From contig CAKVAS010000005.1 of NCBI GenBank assembly GCA_934725015.1, positions 132,499 to 196,498 on the forward strand: a DNA stretch of 64,000 bases, in the 5' to 3' direction. Below the pieces are notes generated by a model. It worked only from the letters and a program-made list of their open reading frames with translations. It searched no databases and was not told the origin of the DNA. Made by a program: the position numbers and the translations under genes. This DNA is from an uncultured Bacteroidales bacterium. GTDB taxonomy: Bacteria > Bacteroidota > Bacteroidia > Bacteroidales > UBA932. Of this stretch, positions 45,501-54,400 are shown one piece after another. Numbering within the stretch: the stretch's first letter is position 1; every line of letters starts with the position of its first letter.

Positions 45501-45854
45501 GAACAGCGGACTTGTGTCCTCCAGACTCGCGGCGCTGACATGACCATGATAGTAGCTGTTGGCGTTAATCATTGTGATTGCCGACAGGCCGCCTACTGTC
45601 CAGCCGTGTCCGGCGATTCCGGTTCCCGACTGGCTGCTGTATTGCAGAGACAGGCTCGGAAGAAATGATCCGAAAGGCGTTGTCGCGATGGGAACGGTGT
45701 AGGTGCGTGCCCCGGTCGGAGTAACATCCGCCGTATAGGGTATCTGCCCCACGGGATAAGACGAGAAGTCATCCGTGACGGGGGCGGCAAGGGCTGTCGT
45801 CGCGAGACTTGCCGCAATGAGGGATGCAAGTGTTTGAATTATATGATGTTTCAT
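39570..45854 (-). CDS. Rhs polymorphic toxin 2 with SpvB-like N-terminus and cysteine-peptidase-like tip
   Basis: 2094 aa. Signal peptide (about 1-24), SpvB-type domain (ARTYTVPIATTPFGSFLPSL; GIAGHGWTVGGLSAIT), VCBS/FG-GAP repeats (DVDDDGVDEIVKVNF, DLDNDGKTELCY, DWNGDGYLDIVV), long YD-repeat shell, and core ending NNPLSYTDPSGEYW near 1785. A Gly/Ala-rich hydrophobic stretch then precedes a C39/papain-like domain with Cys1957 (NQVGELDCRYETF) and His2049 (GMGHSTAI). The start at 45854 overlaps the prepilin peptidase stop (ATGA). The upstream open extension to 46322 is rejected because it overlies that gene. Confidence 0.87.
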   Translation of the reverse strand: MKHHIIQTLASLIAASLATTALAAPVTDDFSSYPVGQIPYTADVTPTGARTYTVPIATTPFGSFLPSLSLQYSSQSGTGIAGHGWTVGGLSAITMINANSYYHGHVSAASLEDTSPLFALDGVPIVKSSIEELSGDYPYETARGHILVCPHVVNGKTVWFDVLYPNGSKAVYGFPSNAQNSSNRISYPLTKMRDINGTVIDFFYDCQEPTGIYYPSTIFYNYDKYGVPTGRIYFDYESVDSGTISYYAGQKIQCRKLLKAVRSNSGDDNLYTYTLTHESRFGANLLASIGCRMGETGLRPLRFHYQEQPADSPDFYVAHTRNVSILPAGDLRYLRGRFLSGATSDGVIILPDKSNYVQIASMAASSAFKKSYFYKYGSGYNATDKIVVIPDVSSSTTEIIMDVEAGFQAIETLDVDDDGVDEIVKVNFVGTDGDYTKLRITIYDYNAGARRFDSRSFDIKTYGVIRDKSEDDDYWVSPYQRTYLFGKFDGVGAHMVAVSLNRDFRGVQRTSRTAIVDLNTGKCTDRSHIDLVALSQMFACDLDNDGKTELCYIEPNGGITLYRYSVYHRVSTTAAYSSGLVTMDPYKTVQGLNYGSLIGKPYYCADWNGDGYLDIVVPPGETYLDPNYSGGNTGTGSPGSVGGIIDGGSEWSIYSYTGEKFERTVLNLGQRRPGDGYMFMDVNRDGLSDMLCFRGKKLRCHLNDNGNFYSESAIFSTASMPSSKGVIYNNILGYNAISGLMTIDGHTITSYKFSDNRGANRLVAEMEDSYGVLQTNEYANLMDSDAVYGNDGNRSYSSADGFARVAFPLALLHKTTTYGNPDKTGHRVADAEYTYYDAVSGSGGLGFCGFGKVRCEDKVAEVVSVQENAPEKLGVPLRSSKALLSSPDTPFETIVNTYDANSTEYGKMNPRLIMSEHADSLTNVMTTTKLAYGDYDLPVKKVIVKRIGTGTTKGERTTYSYSNSLTKEKYVLGLTDAELTAKYTIGSRINPHVIARTLGNISWKTEYEYDDRCRLVYKKSRRGSVGKFTTASPTGTASGASVFVNDEFDQTKTVSETCYEYDDFGNVLSERTANFGASEYVGVSRTYTSDGHFLTSETDALGLVTRYADYNRFGKPEHIVNHHGDTTRISYDALGNVLRIETPDGAITTRTLAWGGQGILTVTESSNVAPTTVTHYDGIGRKVHTENLRFDGQWQKTDYAYDSKGQLSRETMPYRGPGPAAWIYYSYDNYGRSTIVSTPDKTTRRIYSGNTVTEWRNGISKTVKYDALGNVWQVDDPGGSITYIRRDDAQPSSVVAGGVTTTFGYDRYGRRIRIDDPSAGVQTDTTAWNADGTSVRTQTNPNGQIVSYFDKFGRLTKTDRLGEYSTSYSYDSYGRLASEVSTNGTSKTYTYDRYDRVLTEKETVPDGKWLLKNYAYGAGSRVNSIRYTAQSGDIATENYLYSNGHGIGIVLSEGTVVMRLEEENDLGMPLRVTTGEVTREYGYSSSGMPVSRKIDGVMDFEYSFRLLSGNLDSRKDNTRNLSESFNYDALNRLVKMDDRTVCYSSSGNVTSVGGIGEMAYGNSDRPYQVTSLTPEDDSLVPSREQTVSYTCYGRPSRLVEGGKSASFTYNGSGDRVKMLYAEGVSPELTRYYIGGRYEQDIRSGGASTERLYLGGDAYSAPMVLVREGSGSWTPLNIGRDYLGSITHIVTADGTLLAEYSYDPWGRLRDPETQEIYAPGTEPTLYLGRGFTGHEHLPWFGLINMNARLYDPLLCRFLSPDPYVQAPDFTQSFNRYSYGLNNPLSYTDPSGEYWHLIIGAAVGGIVNWLANGCEFTWKGLGYFAVGAFAGAVSAGIGAGVSSSLAGTGFSAGLWGTSNAATALSCFSTGFKIGAASGAAGGFINGLGNSLISGENFGKSLGIAALGAIGGGLAGGLCTGLAGGISAVKDGRNFLHGGRIVRSVSIDLPQMNQVGELDCRYETFRSIDTYYNGSTDDVAVLRQNYPNAELCDKTLGDMYRNNGMSASYELKRNESLLPMDKVLEYADLIADRMQNNHVMIYEMRLWKGMGHSTAISKIVIYDNFRIKMWLMNPSGVGGRIKYNFNNLYNLINIFKL
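40579..41048 (-). repeat. 470-bp block identical to one in rhs3
   Basis: Every base appears to match 49461-49930 in rhs3 (constant offset 8882). It encodes the end of the Rhs shell and core of Rhs2 (about residues 1602-1758, including GRDYLGSITHIVTADG and YLGRGFTGHEHLPWFG). Immediately outside the block synonymous differences begin. It marks recent duplication or gene conversion. Confidence 0.85.
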
Positions 45855-46324
45855 ATTGCTGATTCGAGAATTATGCGGAGGATTATCCGGAGGGTAAGAC
45901 AGGCGGCGAGGGCGGTGACGAGCGGGATGTCGCGGGTCGCGGCGGTTCTGGAGTGGCGGGTGTAGGGAAGCCAGAAGAGGAGGGTCGCGAGGGAGGAGAC
46001 GATCAGGAAGAGGAGGAAATGGCGGAGCGGGAAATATGGGGTCAGACAGAGGACGAAGAGGAGGTCGCCGGTGCCGAGCATATCCGGAAGACGGCGTTTC
46101 CGCAGTCTTGCCCAGAGGGAGAGGGCGGCCCACAGGAGAACGCAGGTCAGGAGATTCCGGACGAGGTTCGACAAAGGCAGGCGCAGGCCGCCGCTCTCCA
46201 TCACGGACACGAATATTACCACGGCGCCGAAAACCGCCAGATTGAGAATCCCTATCCTCCTGCACCTCAGGTCCGAGAACGCCAGCGCCGCAAGAGGCGG
46301 GAGACACATGAGACTCCACCACAT
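45851..46324 (-). CDS. Prepilin peptidase, A24 family, short form
   Basis: Aspartic inner-membrane protease that trims pseudopilin leaders. 157 aa, six or so hydrophobic segments. The two catalytic aspartates are visible: Asp18 in LAFSDLRCRRIG and Asp87 in the GTGD motif. It lacks the N-terminal methyltransferase and zinc domain of full-length GspO/PilD, as in the short archaeal-like forms, so pseudopilins here may not be N-methylated. Its stop overlaps the rhs2 start (ATGA), and the pseudopilin gspG lies 34 nt upstream. Confidence 0.87.
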   Translation of the reverse strand: MWWSLMCLPPLAALAFSDLRCRRIGILNLAVFGAVVIFVSVMESGGLRLPLSNLVRNLLTCVLLWAALSLWARLRKRRLPDMLGTGDLLFVLCLTPYFPLRHFLLFLIVSSLATLLFWLPYTRHSRTAATRDIPLVTALAACLTLRIILRIILESAI

Positions 46325-46358
46325 ATATTCCTTGAAATCAGTTCATTGGCATTACGAT

Positions 46359-46772
46359 TCAGTCCTTCACGAGCTCCTTGAGCTTCTTGTCCTGGTCAAT
46401 CTCCCAGACATTGAACTGCCCGTCCTTGTCGAAATCCACCACGGAGACGGCCTGGGCCTTGAAGCCCGAGTCGCCGGCCTCGACAATCTCGATGCGGTAG
46501 TTGGCGTTGCCGCCGTCGGTGACGAGAGGCTGCTGTTCGAAGCCAAGCTCTTCCAGATTGTCACAGTATCTTGAATAGGTGTAGAAATAACTCTTCTGCA
46601 AGGTGTGGACAAAGGCGAGCTGCTGCTGAGCCTCCATGCTCTTGGCCTTGGAAATCAGCGGCATGAGGTTCGGGAGGGCAATCAGGACGAGTATGCCGAT
46701 TATTACAAGGACTACCAGCATCTCCGGAAGCGAGAATGCCCGGAGACGCTTTTCCGAAACGCGCCGCATCAT
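46359..46772 (-). CDS. gspG: Major pseudopilin, GspG-like
   Basis: A 137-aa protein with leader MMRRVSEKRLRA, predicted cleavage after Ala12, and FSLPEMLVVLVIIGILVLIA with Glu at +5. A helical spine follows (LMPLISKAKSMEAQQQLAFV), then a small domain ending with an acidic loop DFDKDGQFNVWEIDQD that looks like a calcium site, as in GspG. Major pseudopilin is the best call because of length and this loop. The start overlaps the preceding gene (ATGA). Confidence 0.88.
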   Translation of the reverse strand: MMRRVSEKRLRAFSLPEMLVVLVIIGILVLIALPNLMPLISKAKSMEAQQQLAFVHTLQKSYFYTYSRYCDNLEELGFEQQPLVTDGGNANYRIEIVEAGDSGFKAQAVSVVDFDKDGQFNVWEIDQDKKLKELVKD

Positions 46773-47143
46773 TGCCCGTCCTCCCGCTTTTCTGACGGCA
46801 TCTCCGCCGGAGTCTCCTCCTTTGCAGGCATTGCTTCCGGAGTCCCGGCAGTCCGGCTCCCGATTGTCTCCGGATTTCCGGCAGTCCGGTTCCCGGTTGT
46901 CTCCGAAGACCCTGAGGTACGGTTTCCGGCACTTGCGGAAGCCCCCGCCGACGAGGATTTCTGAGGAGTCATCGATGATGGTCGGGCAGTTTCCGCCGTT
47001 GACTGCTGCTCCGGAAGGGTGACCGTCACTCTCCCGATTCGGTTTCCGGCCGCGTCGTAGCTGTAGTTCACGACCTTTGTCTGAGCCTGCGCCGCAACGG
47101 CAAGCGCAAGGCAGCAGTGCGCTGTTATTAGTGTTCTTTTCAT
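46769..47143 (-). CDS. Small exported protein with one YD repeat and a low-complexity tail
   Basis: A 124-aa protein with signal peptide (about 1-20, ending AQAQ), a single YD/RHS motif (VVNYSYDAAGNRIGRVTVTL), then a Ser/Thr/Gly/Pro-rich disordered tail with imperfect repeats (GNRTSGSSETTGNRTAGNPE). Isolated YD motifs this short cannot form an Rhs cage, so it may be an adaptor that recognises or primes Rhs folding. Function unknown. It lies between the barrel protein and gspG, coupled to gspG. Confidence 0.7.
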   Translation of the reverse strand: MKRTLITAHCCLALAVAAQAQTKVVNYSYDAAGNRIGRVTVTLPEQQSTAETARPSSMTPQKSSSAGASASAGNRTSGSSETTGNRTAGNPETIGSRTAGTPEAMPAKEETPAEMPSEKREDGQ

Positions 47144-47161
47144 GTTTTCAGTTTTTTGACG

Positions 47162-47914
47162 TTATTTTTTAGCGCGGCATCCGAAGTTGAAGCGCAGGCC
47201 GACGGTGAGGTCGATGTGGCTGCAGCTGCGGAGGTCATCTCCCATATATTCGGCAATGGCCTCCTTCGTCAAAAGCGAATGCTCGACCGCGATGTCGTTT
47301 TTGTTCATGACGGCATAGAGGTATGAGAGCTGAATGCCGAAGGAAACATTGGGAGACAAACTCAAGTCATAGCCCAAATCCCAGCACATACCGGCCGTAT
47401 CAGCCTTCAGCTTACCGTGTTCAATAAGATTGAAGTTGTCATAGTACCCGCAATAGCCTACGGCAAAGTTTGCGGTCAGGCAATGCTTTCCGTCAGGAGA
47501 ATAGGAACGGGAACAAATCATCGGACCGATAAAAGGGATTGAGATATTCTCCGTAAGAGTAATCGCATAACCGCCAGTCGTACTCATATCCACCGAAGCG
47601 CTCGAATACATCAGCTTTCCTTTTATTCCCGCGCCGAGCCCCTTCATAAAGAACCACGAGATGTCCCCGCCGACAACAGCGCCCCACCTCAGTTTGTTTG
47701 CATGGGATATAAGTTCCGGTTCTAAGTTGGGGTCGGTCTTTCCGATTCCATATCCTCCGCCGAAATCAACCCCGATTCTCAGCCGAGGCCAGACGAATGC
47801 GCTAACGGACGTCGAATCCGAAGCCTGCCCGCGCGTCCGGGCATCCGCCCCTGCCGACAGGCTCATAAGCGCCGCGCACAGAAGCACGGCAAAAATTACT
47901 TTCCTAGTTTTCAT
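47162..47914 (-). CDS. Outer membrane beta-barrel-like protein
   Basis: A 250-aa protein with signal peptide (about 1-25, ending ADA) and alternating amphipathic strands with glycines and terminal aromatics (RLRIGVDFGGGYGIGK, ISWFFMKGLGAGIKGKLMYS, VSFGIQLSYLYAVM), ending IDLTVGLRFNFG, which is typical of small outer-membrane barrels (OmpX/PorT-like). No specific function. Its place in the Rhs/pseudopilus operon suggests a structural role at the outer membrane. Confidence 0.68.
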   Translation of the reverse strand: MKTRKVIFAVLLCAALMSLSAGADARTRGQASDSTSVSAFVWPRLRIGVDFGGGYGIGKTDPNLEPELISHANKLRWGAVVGGDISWFFMKGLGAGIKGKLMYSSASVDMSTTGGYAITLTENISIPFIGPMICSRSYSPDGKHCLTANFAVGYCGYYDNFNLIEHGKLKADTAGMCWDLGYDLSLSPNVSFGIQLSYLYAVMNKNDIAVEHSLLTKEAIAEYMGDDLRSCSHIDLTVGLRFNFGCRAKK

Positions 47915-47926
47915 AGTCTTTATTGT

Positions 47927-48460
47927 TTATTCTGTTATTACTCCTTCAAATATCATTAACATATAATCGCCTACCACGCCCTTATCCCTAATGTAGCTTA
48001 CTGTCGCATTATCAGACATGATTGTCCTTATGCACTCTTTGTATGCAATGTCGGCATTACTATCTATTCCGGAAATCAATCCCAATGCAAATAATTTATT
48101 CTCAGGACATAGATTATAGGCATTCAACATTTGCATCCTCGCCTCTTCCAATTCCATCTTGAACAACCACTCGCACCATGTGGCAAGCCATCCACTCCAA
48201 AACAAAAAGTCTGCATTCGCGTAGAAAATCGATTTTCCTTCAATATAAACATCATATATTTTTTGCGCAGTAATTGAAACCACATCAAACCCATTGACAT
48301 CTGGCTGCATCGGAATTGCCTCCAACACATATAAAGCATTTAAATATGCATCAGGAGTCTCATCATACTCTTTTGAGTTAACAATTTGTAATATGTATTC
48401 CATTGCAGTACGCCAATCTTTTTTTGCGACAAGTTCTCGCAGAGATTCTTTCCAAGTCAT
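47927..48460 (-). CDS. Putative immunity protein of Rhs3
   Basis: A 177-aa soluble, helical-looking acidic protein (MTWKESLRELVAKKDWRTAM; LFKMELEEARMQMLNAYNLC), possibly a TPR-like helical repeat. It begins 12 nt after the rhs3 stop, the standard immunity position. AT-rich compared with the secretion genes. No known immunity family recognised. Confidence 0.6.
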   Translation of the reverse strand: MTWKESLRELVAKKDWRTAMEYILQIVNSKEYDETPDAYLNALYVLEAIPMQPDVNGFDVVSITAQKIYDVYIEGKSIFYANADFLFWSGWLATWCEWLFKMELEEARMQMLNAYNLCPENKLFALGLISGIDSNADIAYKECIRTIMSDNATVSYIRDKGVVGDYMLMIFEGVITE

Positions 48461-48472
48461 ATAGAAATAGTA

Positions 48473-51400
48473 TTATGGTATATACATCGTCCCCAACATG
48501 GGCACACCATCGACAACATAGCCTCTAACCCAAACGTCATACCCATATATATTGGCATTTAATTGATAAAATCCAGACGCAGGATATCGACCATTTATTG
48601 AGTACATTGCCGTCCTCACTAATCCTCGTTCACCCAGAAGGTCAACCAATGGGCCAAAATTATGTTTAGAGGCTAATATATGATGTATTTTGTTCGGATC
48701 GGACAAAGCCTTTGCAATTCCTTGTTCGATTAAATCATCTGGGATAAAATTACTACCCATCGGTTCTTCCACAGACGGCAATTTCAAGCCTTTTTGCGGA
48801 GAAGGACTCTGCGGAGAAGGATCCTGAGGAGAACGCGAAAAGTCAGCTAAATCAGCCGGTTTTTCAAGAGCACCTTCTCTAATAGTTGGAGAGGTCTTGT
48901 CCGAGATAACCTGCCCCGGTCTCATTGGGACATCCAAAGGTCGTCCATTCCAGAAATTCTGATGCCGGAATGCTGCATTAAGTCCCCCTGCGACACCACC
49001 GGCAAGTGCGCCGCCAAGACCTCCATACAAGGCTTGTATTCCACCGGCTTTAAGAGCATCCGAGAAACTTCCGCCACCCAGCAGCGTCATGCCGAAACCA
49101 TTAGTAAACCCTCCGACAAAGCCGCCAACCCCACCAGCGATAGCACCTCCGGCAAAGCCTCCGATGCCAATTGCAGAACCGACAGCGGCTCCAGCCGCGC
49201 CTCCGGCGAAACCGGCAATTCCACCAATTAAACCGCCGCCTATCATATAACCGGCCATTTCCCAACCGGTAGCACCCTTGGAATGGCCTATTCTATAGCC
49301 ACAATATGCGCCAATTGCGACACCAATCGCCGCGCCTATAATCAAAGCCGTGGTAATGACGAACTCCCCGTTCGGGTCAGTGTAGGAGAGCGGATTGTTA
49401 AGACCGTAGGAGTAGCGGTTGAAGGACTGGGTAAAGTCCGGGGCCTGTACATACGGGTCGGGCGAGAGGAAGCGGCAGAGGAGAGGGTCGTAGAGACGGG
49501 CGTTCATGTTGATGAGGCCGAACCACGGGAGGTGCTCGTGACCGGTGAAGCCCCGGCCGAGGTAGAGCGTCGGCTCTGTACCCGGAGCGTAAATCTCCTG
49601 CGTTTCAGGGTCGCGCAGCCGTCCCCACGGGTCGTAGCTGTACTCGGCGAGGAGCGTGCCGTCGGCCGTCACGATGTGGGTGATGCTGCCGAGATAGTCC
49701 CTGCCTATGTTCAGAGGTGTCCAGCTGCCGGAGCCCTCGCGGACGAGAACCATCGGGGCGGAGTAGGCGTCGCCGCCGAGGTAGAGGCGTTCGGTCGATG
49801 CGCCGCCGGACCTGATGTCCTGCTCGTAGCGGCCGCCGATGTAGTAGCGCGTGAGTTCAGGCGAGACGCCCTCGGCGTAGAGCATCTTCACGCGGTCGCC
49901 GCTGCCGTTGTAGGTGAACGACGCGCTCTTCCCGCCCTCGACGAGGCGAGACGGACGGCCGTAGCAGGTGTAGCTGACGCTCTGCTCGCGGGACGGGACG
50001 AGGGAGTCGTCATCAGGGGTGAGGGAAGTCATCTGATACGGCCTCCGAGGGATGTTGCCATAGCTCATCGTCCCGACGCCATCGACTTTTGTGACATTGC
50101 CGTATGAGGTGTATGTTACCTTGCGCCCCTCCATCTCGGTCAGGCGGTTCAGCCCGTCGTAGGCGAATGTCTCCGAGAGACTGCGCGTGTTGTCCTGACG
50201 GACATACAGGTTGCCGGTCGGGAACTGGAAGGCATACTCAAAATCCATGAGGGAGCCGTCGTCCATCTTCCTTCCGGCAGGATGACCGTAAGGAGTGAAG
50301 CTGTAGGTTCTCGACACCTCGCCGGTCGTGACGCGAACCGGAGCGCCGAGGTCGTTTTCCTCGTCAAGGCGCATCACCACAGTGCCCTCGGAGAGGACGA
50401 TGCCGGTGTTGGTCCCGTTCGACCAGATGTAGTTCTCCGTCGTGATGTCCCCGGTCTGATTCGTGTATCTGACGCTGTTCACCCGACTGCCCTTGCCGTA
50501 GGCGTAGCTCTTCTGAAGCCATTTGCCGTCCGGGACGGTCTCGCGCTCAGTAAGCACGCGGTCGTAACGGTCATAGGTGTAGGTCTTGCCCGTTCCGTTC
50601 GTGGAGGTCTCGGACTCGAGGCGGCCGAAAGCGTCGTAGGCGTATGAGGTGGAATATTCGCCGAGGCGGTCTATCTTCGTGACGCGGCCGAACTTGTCTA
50701 TGTTCGTGACAATCTCCCCGTTCGGGTTGGTCTGCGTCCGCAGCGCCGTTCCGTCGGCGTTCCAGAGAGTCGTGTCGGTCTGCGTGCCCGCGCTCGGGTC
50801 GTCAATGCGGCAGCGACGGCCGTAGGCATCGTAGGAGAAGGTCGTGGCGATGCCGCCGGTGACCACGCCGAACGGCTGTCCGTCGTTTCGGAGGGTATAT
50901 TCTATCCTGCCCCCGTCGTCAACTATTTTGACAAGGTTGCCCACAGCGTCGTAAGTCCGGCTGCGCGTCAATCCTTTGGCGGTCTCGACGACAGTCGCAC
51001 CGGAATAGGACCACGAGGATTCTGAACCGTCCGCATTCCGCTTCCGGGTCTTGCGTCCGTAGTCATCGTAGGTGTATTCTGCCCAGAGCCTTGCCGGAGC
51101 GGCATCGTTCTGTTGAGCAAGACGATATGGCAGAGATGTGCGATACAGCTGCCCCTTTGTGTTGTACTCATAATCGACGCAGCGCCATTTCCCGTCGAAG
51201 CAGCGGGTCATCGTACGGACTTTCCGGCCGAAGGAGTCGTAGTGGGTGACGACAGTCGGCTTGGTGTCGGAGGTCTCGGTCACCGTGTAGGTTCCCGCTC
51301 CGCCCCATTCGATGCGCTTCCATGAACGGTTGCCGTCCGGAGTGACAGTGCCTGTAACATTCCCCCAGCTGTCGTAGGACACTGAGGTCGTGTCTCCGTG

Positions 51401-54400
51401 GTGGTTCACGATGTGCGCGGGCTTTCCGAACCGGTTGTAGCCTGCATAGCGCGTCACCCGTCCAAGTTCATCCGTTTCGGATGCCACATGACGGTGAGAG
51501 GCATCATAAGCCCACGATTTGGTCAGGAACTCAGTCGCCCCGTTACGCGCGGTCTTTTCGGATATGACATTGTCGTAGTCGTCGTAGGTCCACTCGGTCT
51601 GGGAGACTAGTCTTGTCTTGTCCAGATTGCGGGGTGGAATCAATGTCTGAACTGACGAGCCGGAGGACTGAACTCGCAAAGAATCCCTAATCGGACGTAT
51701 TTCCTCAGGAAGACACTCGCCGAGATAATCCCGACGGACGGAAAGACGATGTCGGCTGTCGTAAGTATATGTAGTCCTTTCCCGCCACTTTTTTGCAGCC
51801 ACGCTCGCCCCCGTCTTATCAACAGTCGTCTTTGTCGGCAAGCCGAGAAGATAACAGGATGAGGACACACTATGCGAATATGTATAGGATGATGTTTCCT
51901 GAAAAATATTGCCCGTCCCGACACGCCTTGTCACGGAAATTTTTGACGGATAGTCATAGTCTCCGTAAGTCGTGCTCGTCGTGGTCTTGAGTCCCGTCAG
52001 ATTGTCCGTCACTACAGATTTCGTCAGACGAGGGTTCAGTTTCCCGTAGGTCGTTCTGTGGCTGTCGTAAGTGTTCTCAACGGTCTCGAACGGATTGTCC
52101 ATTCGGCTGAGCAGAGCCTTCGTGGAACCTGTAAGCACGCCACGCTTCTCCGGGGCGTATGTCTGAACGGCGGCGACCCTGTTCACATAATCCAGACAGC
52201 GCATCTTCCCGAATCCGCAGAATCCCTGTCCCTTGCTGTTATACACGGCATCGTACCATGTGTAGTAATTATCCACGGTCTGCTCTGAACTCAATTCGTT
52301 TGAGCTCGGGAATACCTTCACATGATAAATCATATTGGCCGAGAACGAACGACGGGAGAAACCGGATGCGAGGGAATACGTCCGAGAGACATCCTTCTGA
52401 TAGACATTCGCAGACTCGGACATATCCTCGTACTCATTGACATGAGTCACACCATAACTGTCCTCGAAGCACGTCAGCAGCCTGTTCTTGCTGAGATTGT
52501 CGGAATATTTATAGCCCATTACCCGGAATCCATCGACTACGACGAATTGGGTAGGTTCACTATAGCGCAGGAGATTCATTGGAATCACCCCATCATTCTT
52601 AGGCAGTGTGACGGACGATATGTTCGCATTTTTAGTAAAACCGGCCTTGTGGTTTATGAAAAACGAGAGTTTAGTGCCGTTTATTGTGAATTTCAGAAGA
52701 TCCGCAAGCCCGTCGCCGTTGATGTCCATAAGCATGAAACGGTCATTTTCAGCTCTTGAGCATATTTCGTAGTTATATCCCCAAAATGAATTTCCTGTGA
52801 AACAATATGCCCTCCAAACATTTCCCGAATCTTTCCCCGGAGCCCTGACAATGTCCAGCAGCCCGTCTCCGTTTATATCCGAATAGAAAAACATCTGATC
52901 CTTCAGGTCATTGTATGTCAAACCGGTGAAAGTCTTGAACTTATAGAATGTGCGGTCGCTTGCAAGATATGAGTAACGGTCAAGTCCAGATGCCGTCAGA
53001 TTGCAGAGTTCCGTGATACCGTTGCCGTCAATGTCAGCCATGACAAGTCTGTATTCGCCTCCGTTCCCGAGGTCAAACAGTTTGCTTTCGCTGCACAGCC
53101 CGGTCTTGAGGTCAATCACAGAAGTGTAGGACTGTCGCCCATTGCCTCTAAAGTCTGTGTTGTAGGATATGGTGACAAGCTGAGCACCCCCGCTCGCGTC
53201 AAATTTTCCGAACCAAAACGCTCTTCGCTGAGGACTCCACAATTGGTTTCCGTCGTTTACGACTCCCGTAACCTTCGTGTCGATGACTGTCGAATCAAGA
53301 GCCGTTGCCGAACCATTGAACTTGTAGATCTTGATTCGCAGCTTTGTGTAGTTCCCGTCGAGTCCGTTGAAATTAACCTTGACAATCTCGTCTGTCCCGT
53401 CATCATCCACATCCAGCGCTTCGATTGTCTGGAAACCGGAATCCGCCCTGATAGTCAAATCAACAGGACTTCCGACACACGGTGCAACAATGATTGCCTG
53501 ATTCGCAGAATATGAACTATTGCGCTGATAATATTTCTTGAACCAATGCGTTTTGGTCGCTACAACTGCGTATGTATCAAATATCGGCAGCATTATCACG
53601 CCGTCAGAATAGTTGCCTGACATGAACTTGCCGCGAACATAACGAACGCTGCCGCTCGTAAATGCCTGTCTCAGGTAAGTGCCGTCACTGGTTTCCTGAA
53701 AATCCGGCACATACTGATGTCCGAGAGGGAGATTGCCGTAAGTGAAAGTCAATGGAGACAGTCTGACATCTCCGCTGGTGCAGCCGATTGCATCAAGAAC
53801 ATAGGAATACGCGATGGTGTCGAACGATTGCGTCAGATTATATGTACACAACAATTCCGAACCGGAATATACCGAGATGCTTTTAAGAAGTCGTCCCAAA
53901 GACACCCGTTGCCCGGCATAATAGGAATGGTAGGAATCAACGCGGTTGATTTCATAGGAGAATGTGATGCGGCCGATTTCTTTGGAGGCCTTGTCCTTGA
54001 GCCGAATGTCCCAAGGCCAATACTGCACGCCGTGGTCGTAGTCCGCATGATAATTCACCACAATGACATTCCCATGCAAGTCCGTCATTTCCGTCAAAGG
54101 ATACGATGTCCTTGTCTCGGAATTGCCCTTGAAGCCATACACCGCCCTTGAACCATTCGGAAGCAGAGCCTCAAAGTATTTCACGACCTCACCGGACTTG
54201 ACCATTTTGACGAGTATATGCCCGGTTGCCGTCTCGTATTGATATTCCTCCTCCAAGGCAGTCACGGATGTGTTCACAATCCGCACGCCGTCCAAAGCAA
54301 AAACAGAAGTCTTGTTGTCAATTGACGGAGCCAGCGCAGTCCCATCGTAGTAGAGGTTTTTACCCGTCATGGTAATCGATGACAATCCCGAAAGGCTCCA

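Noticed and set aside
45855..46322. N-terminal extension of Rhs2 by about 156 residues
   Set aside because: The extra residues are Pro/Arg-rich without signal peptide and overlay the prepilin peptidase gene on the same strand in another frame. The ATG at 45854 gives a clear signal peptide and an ATGA overlap.
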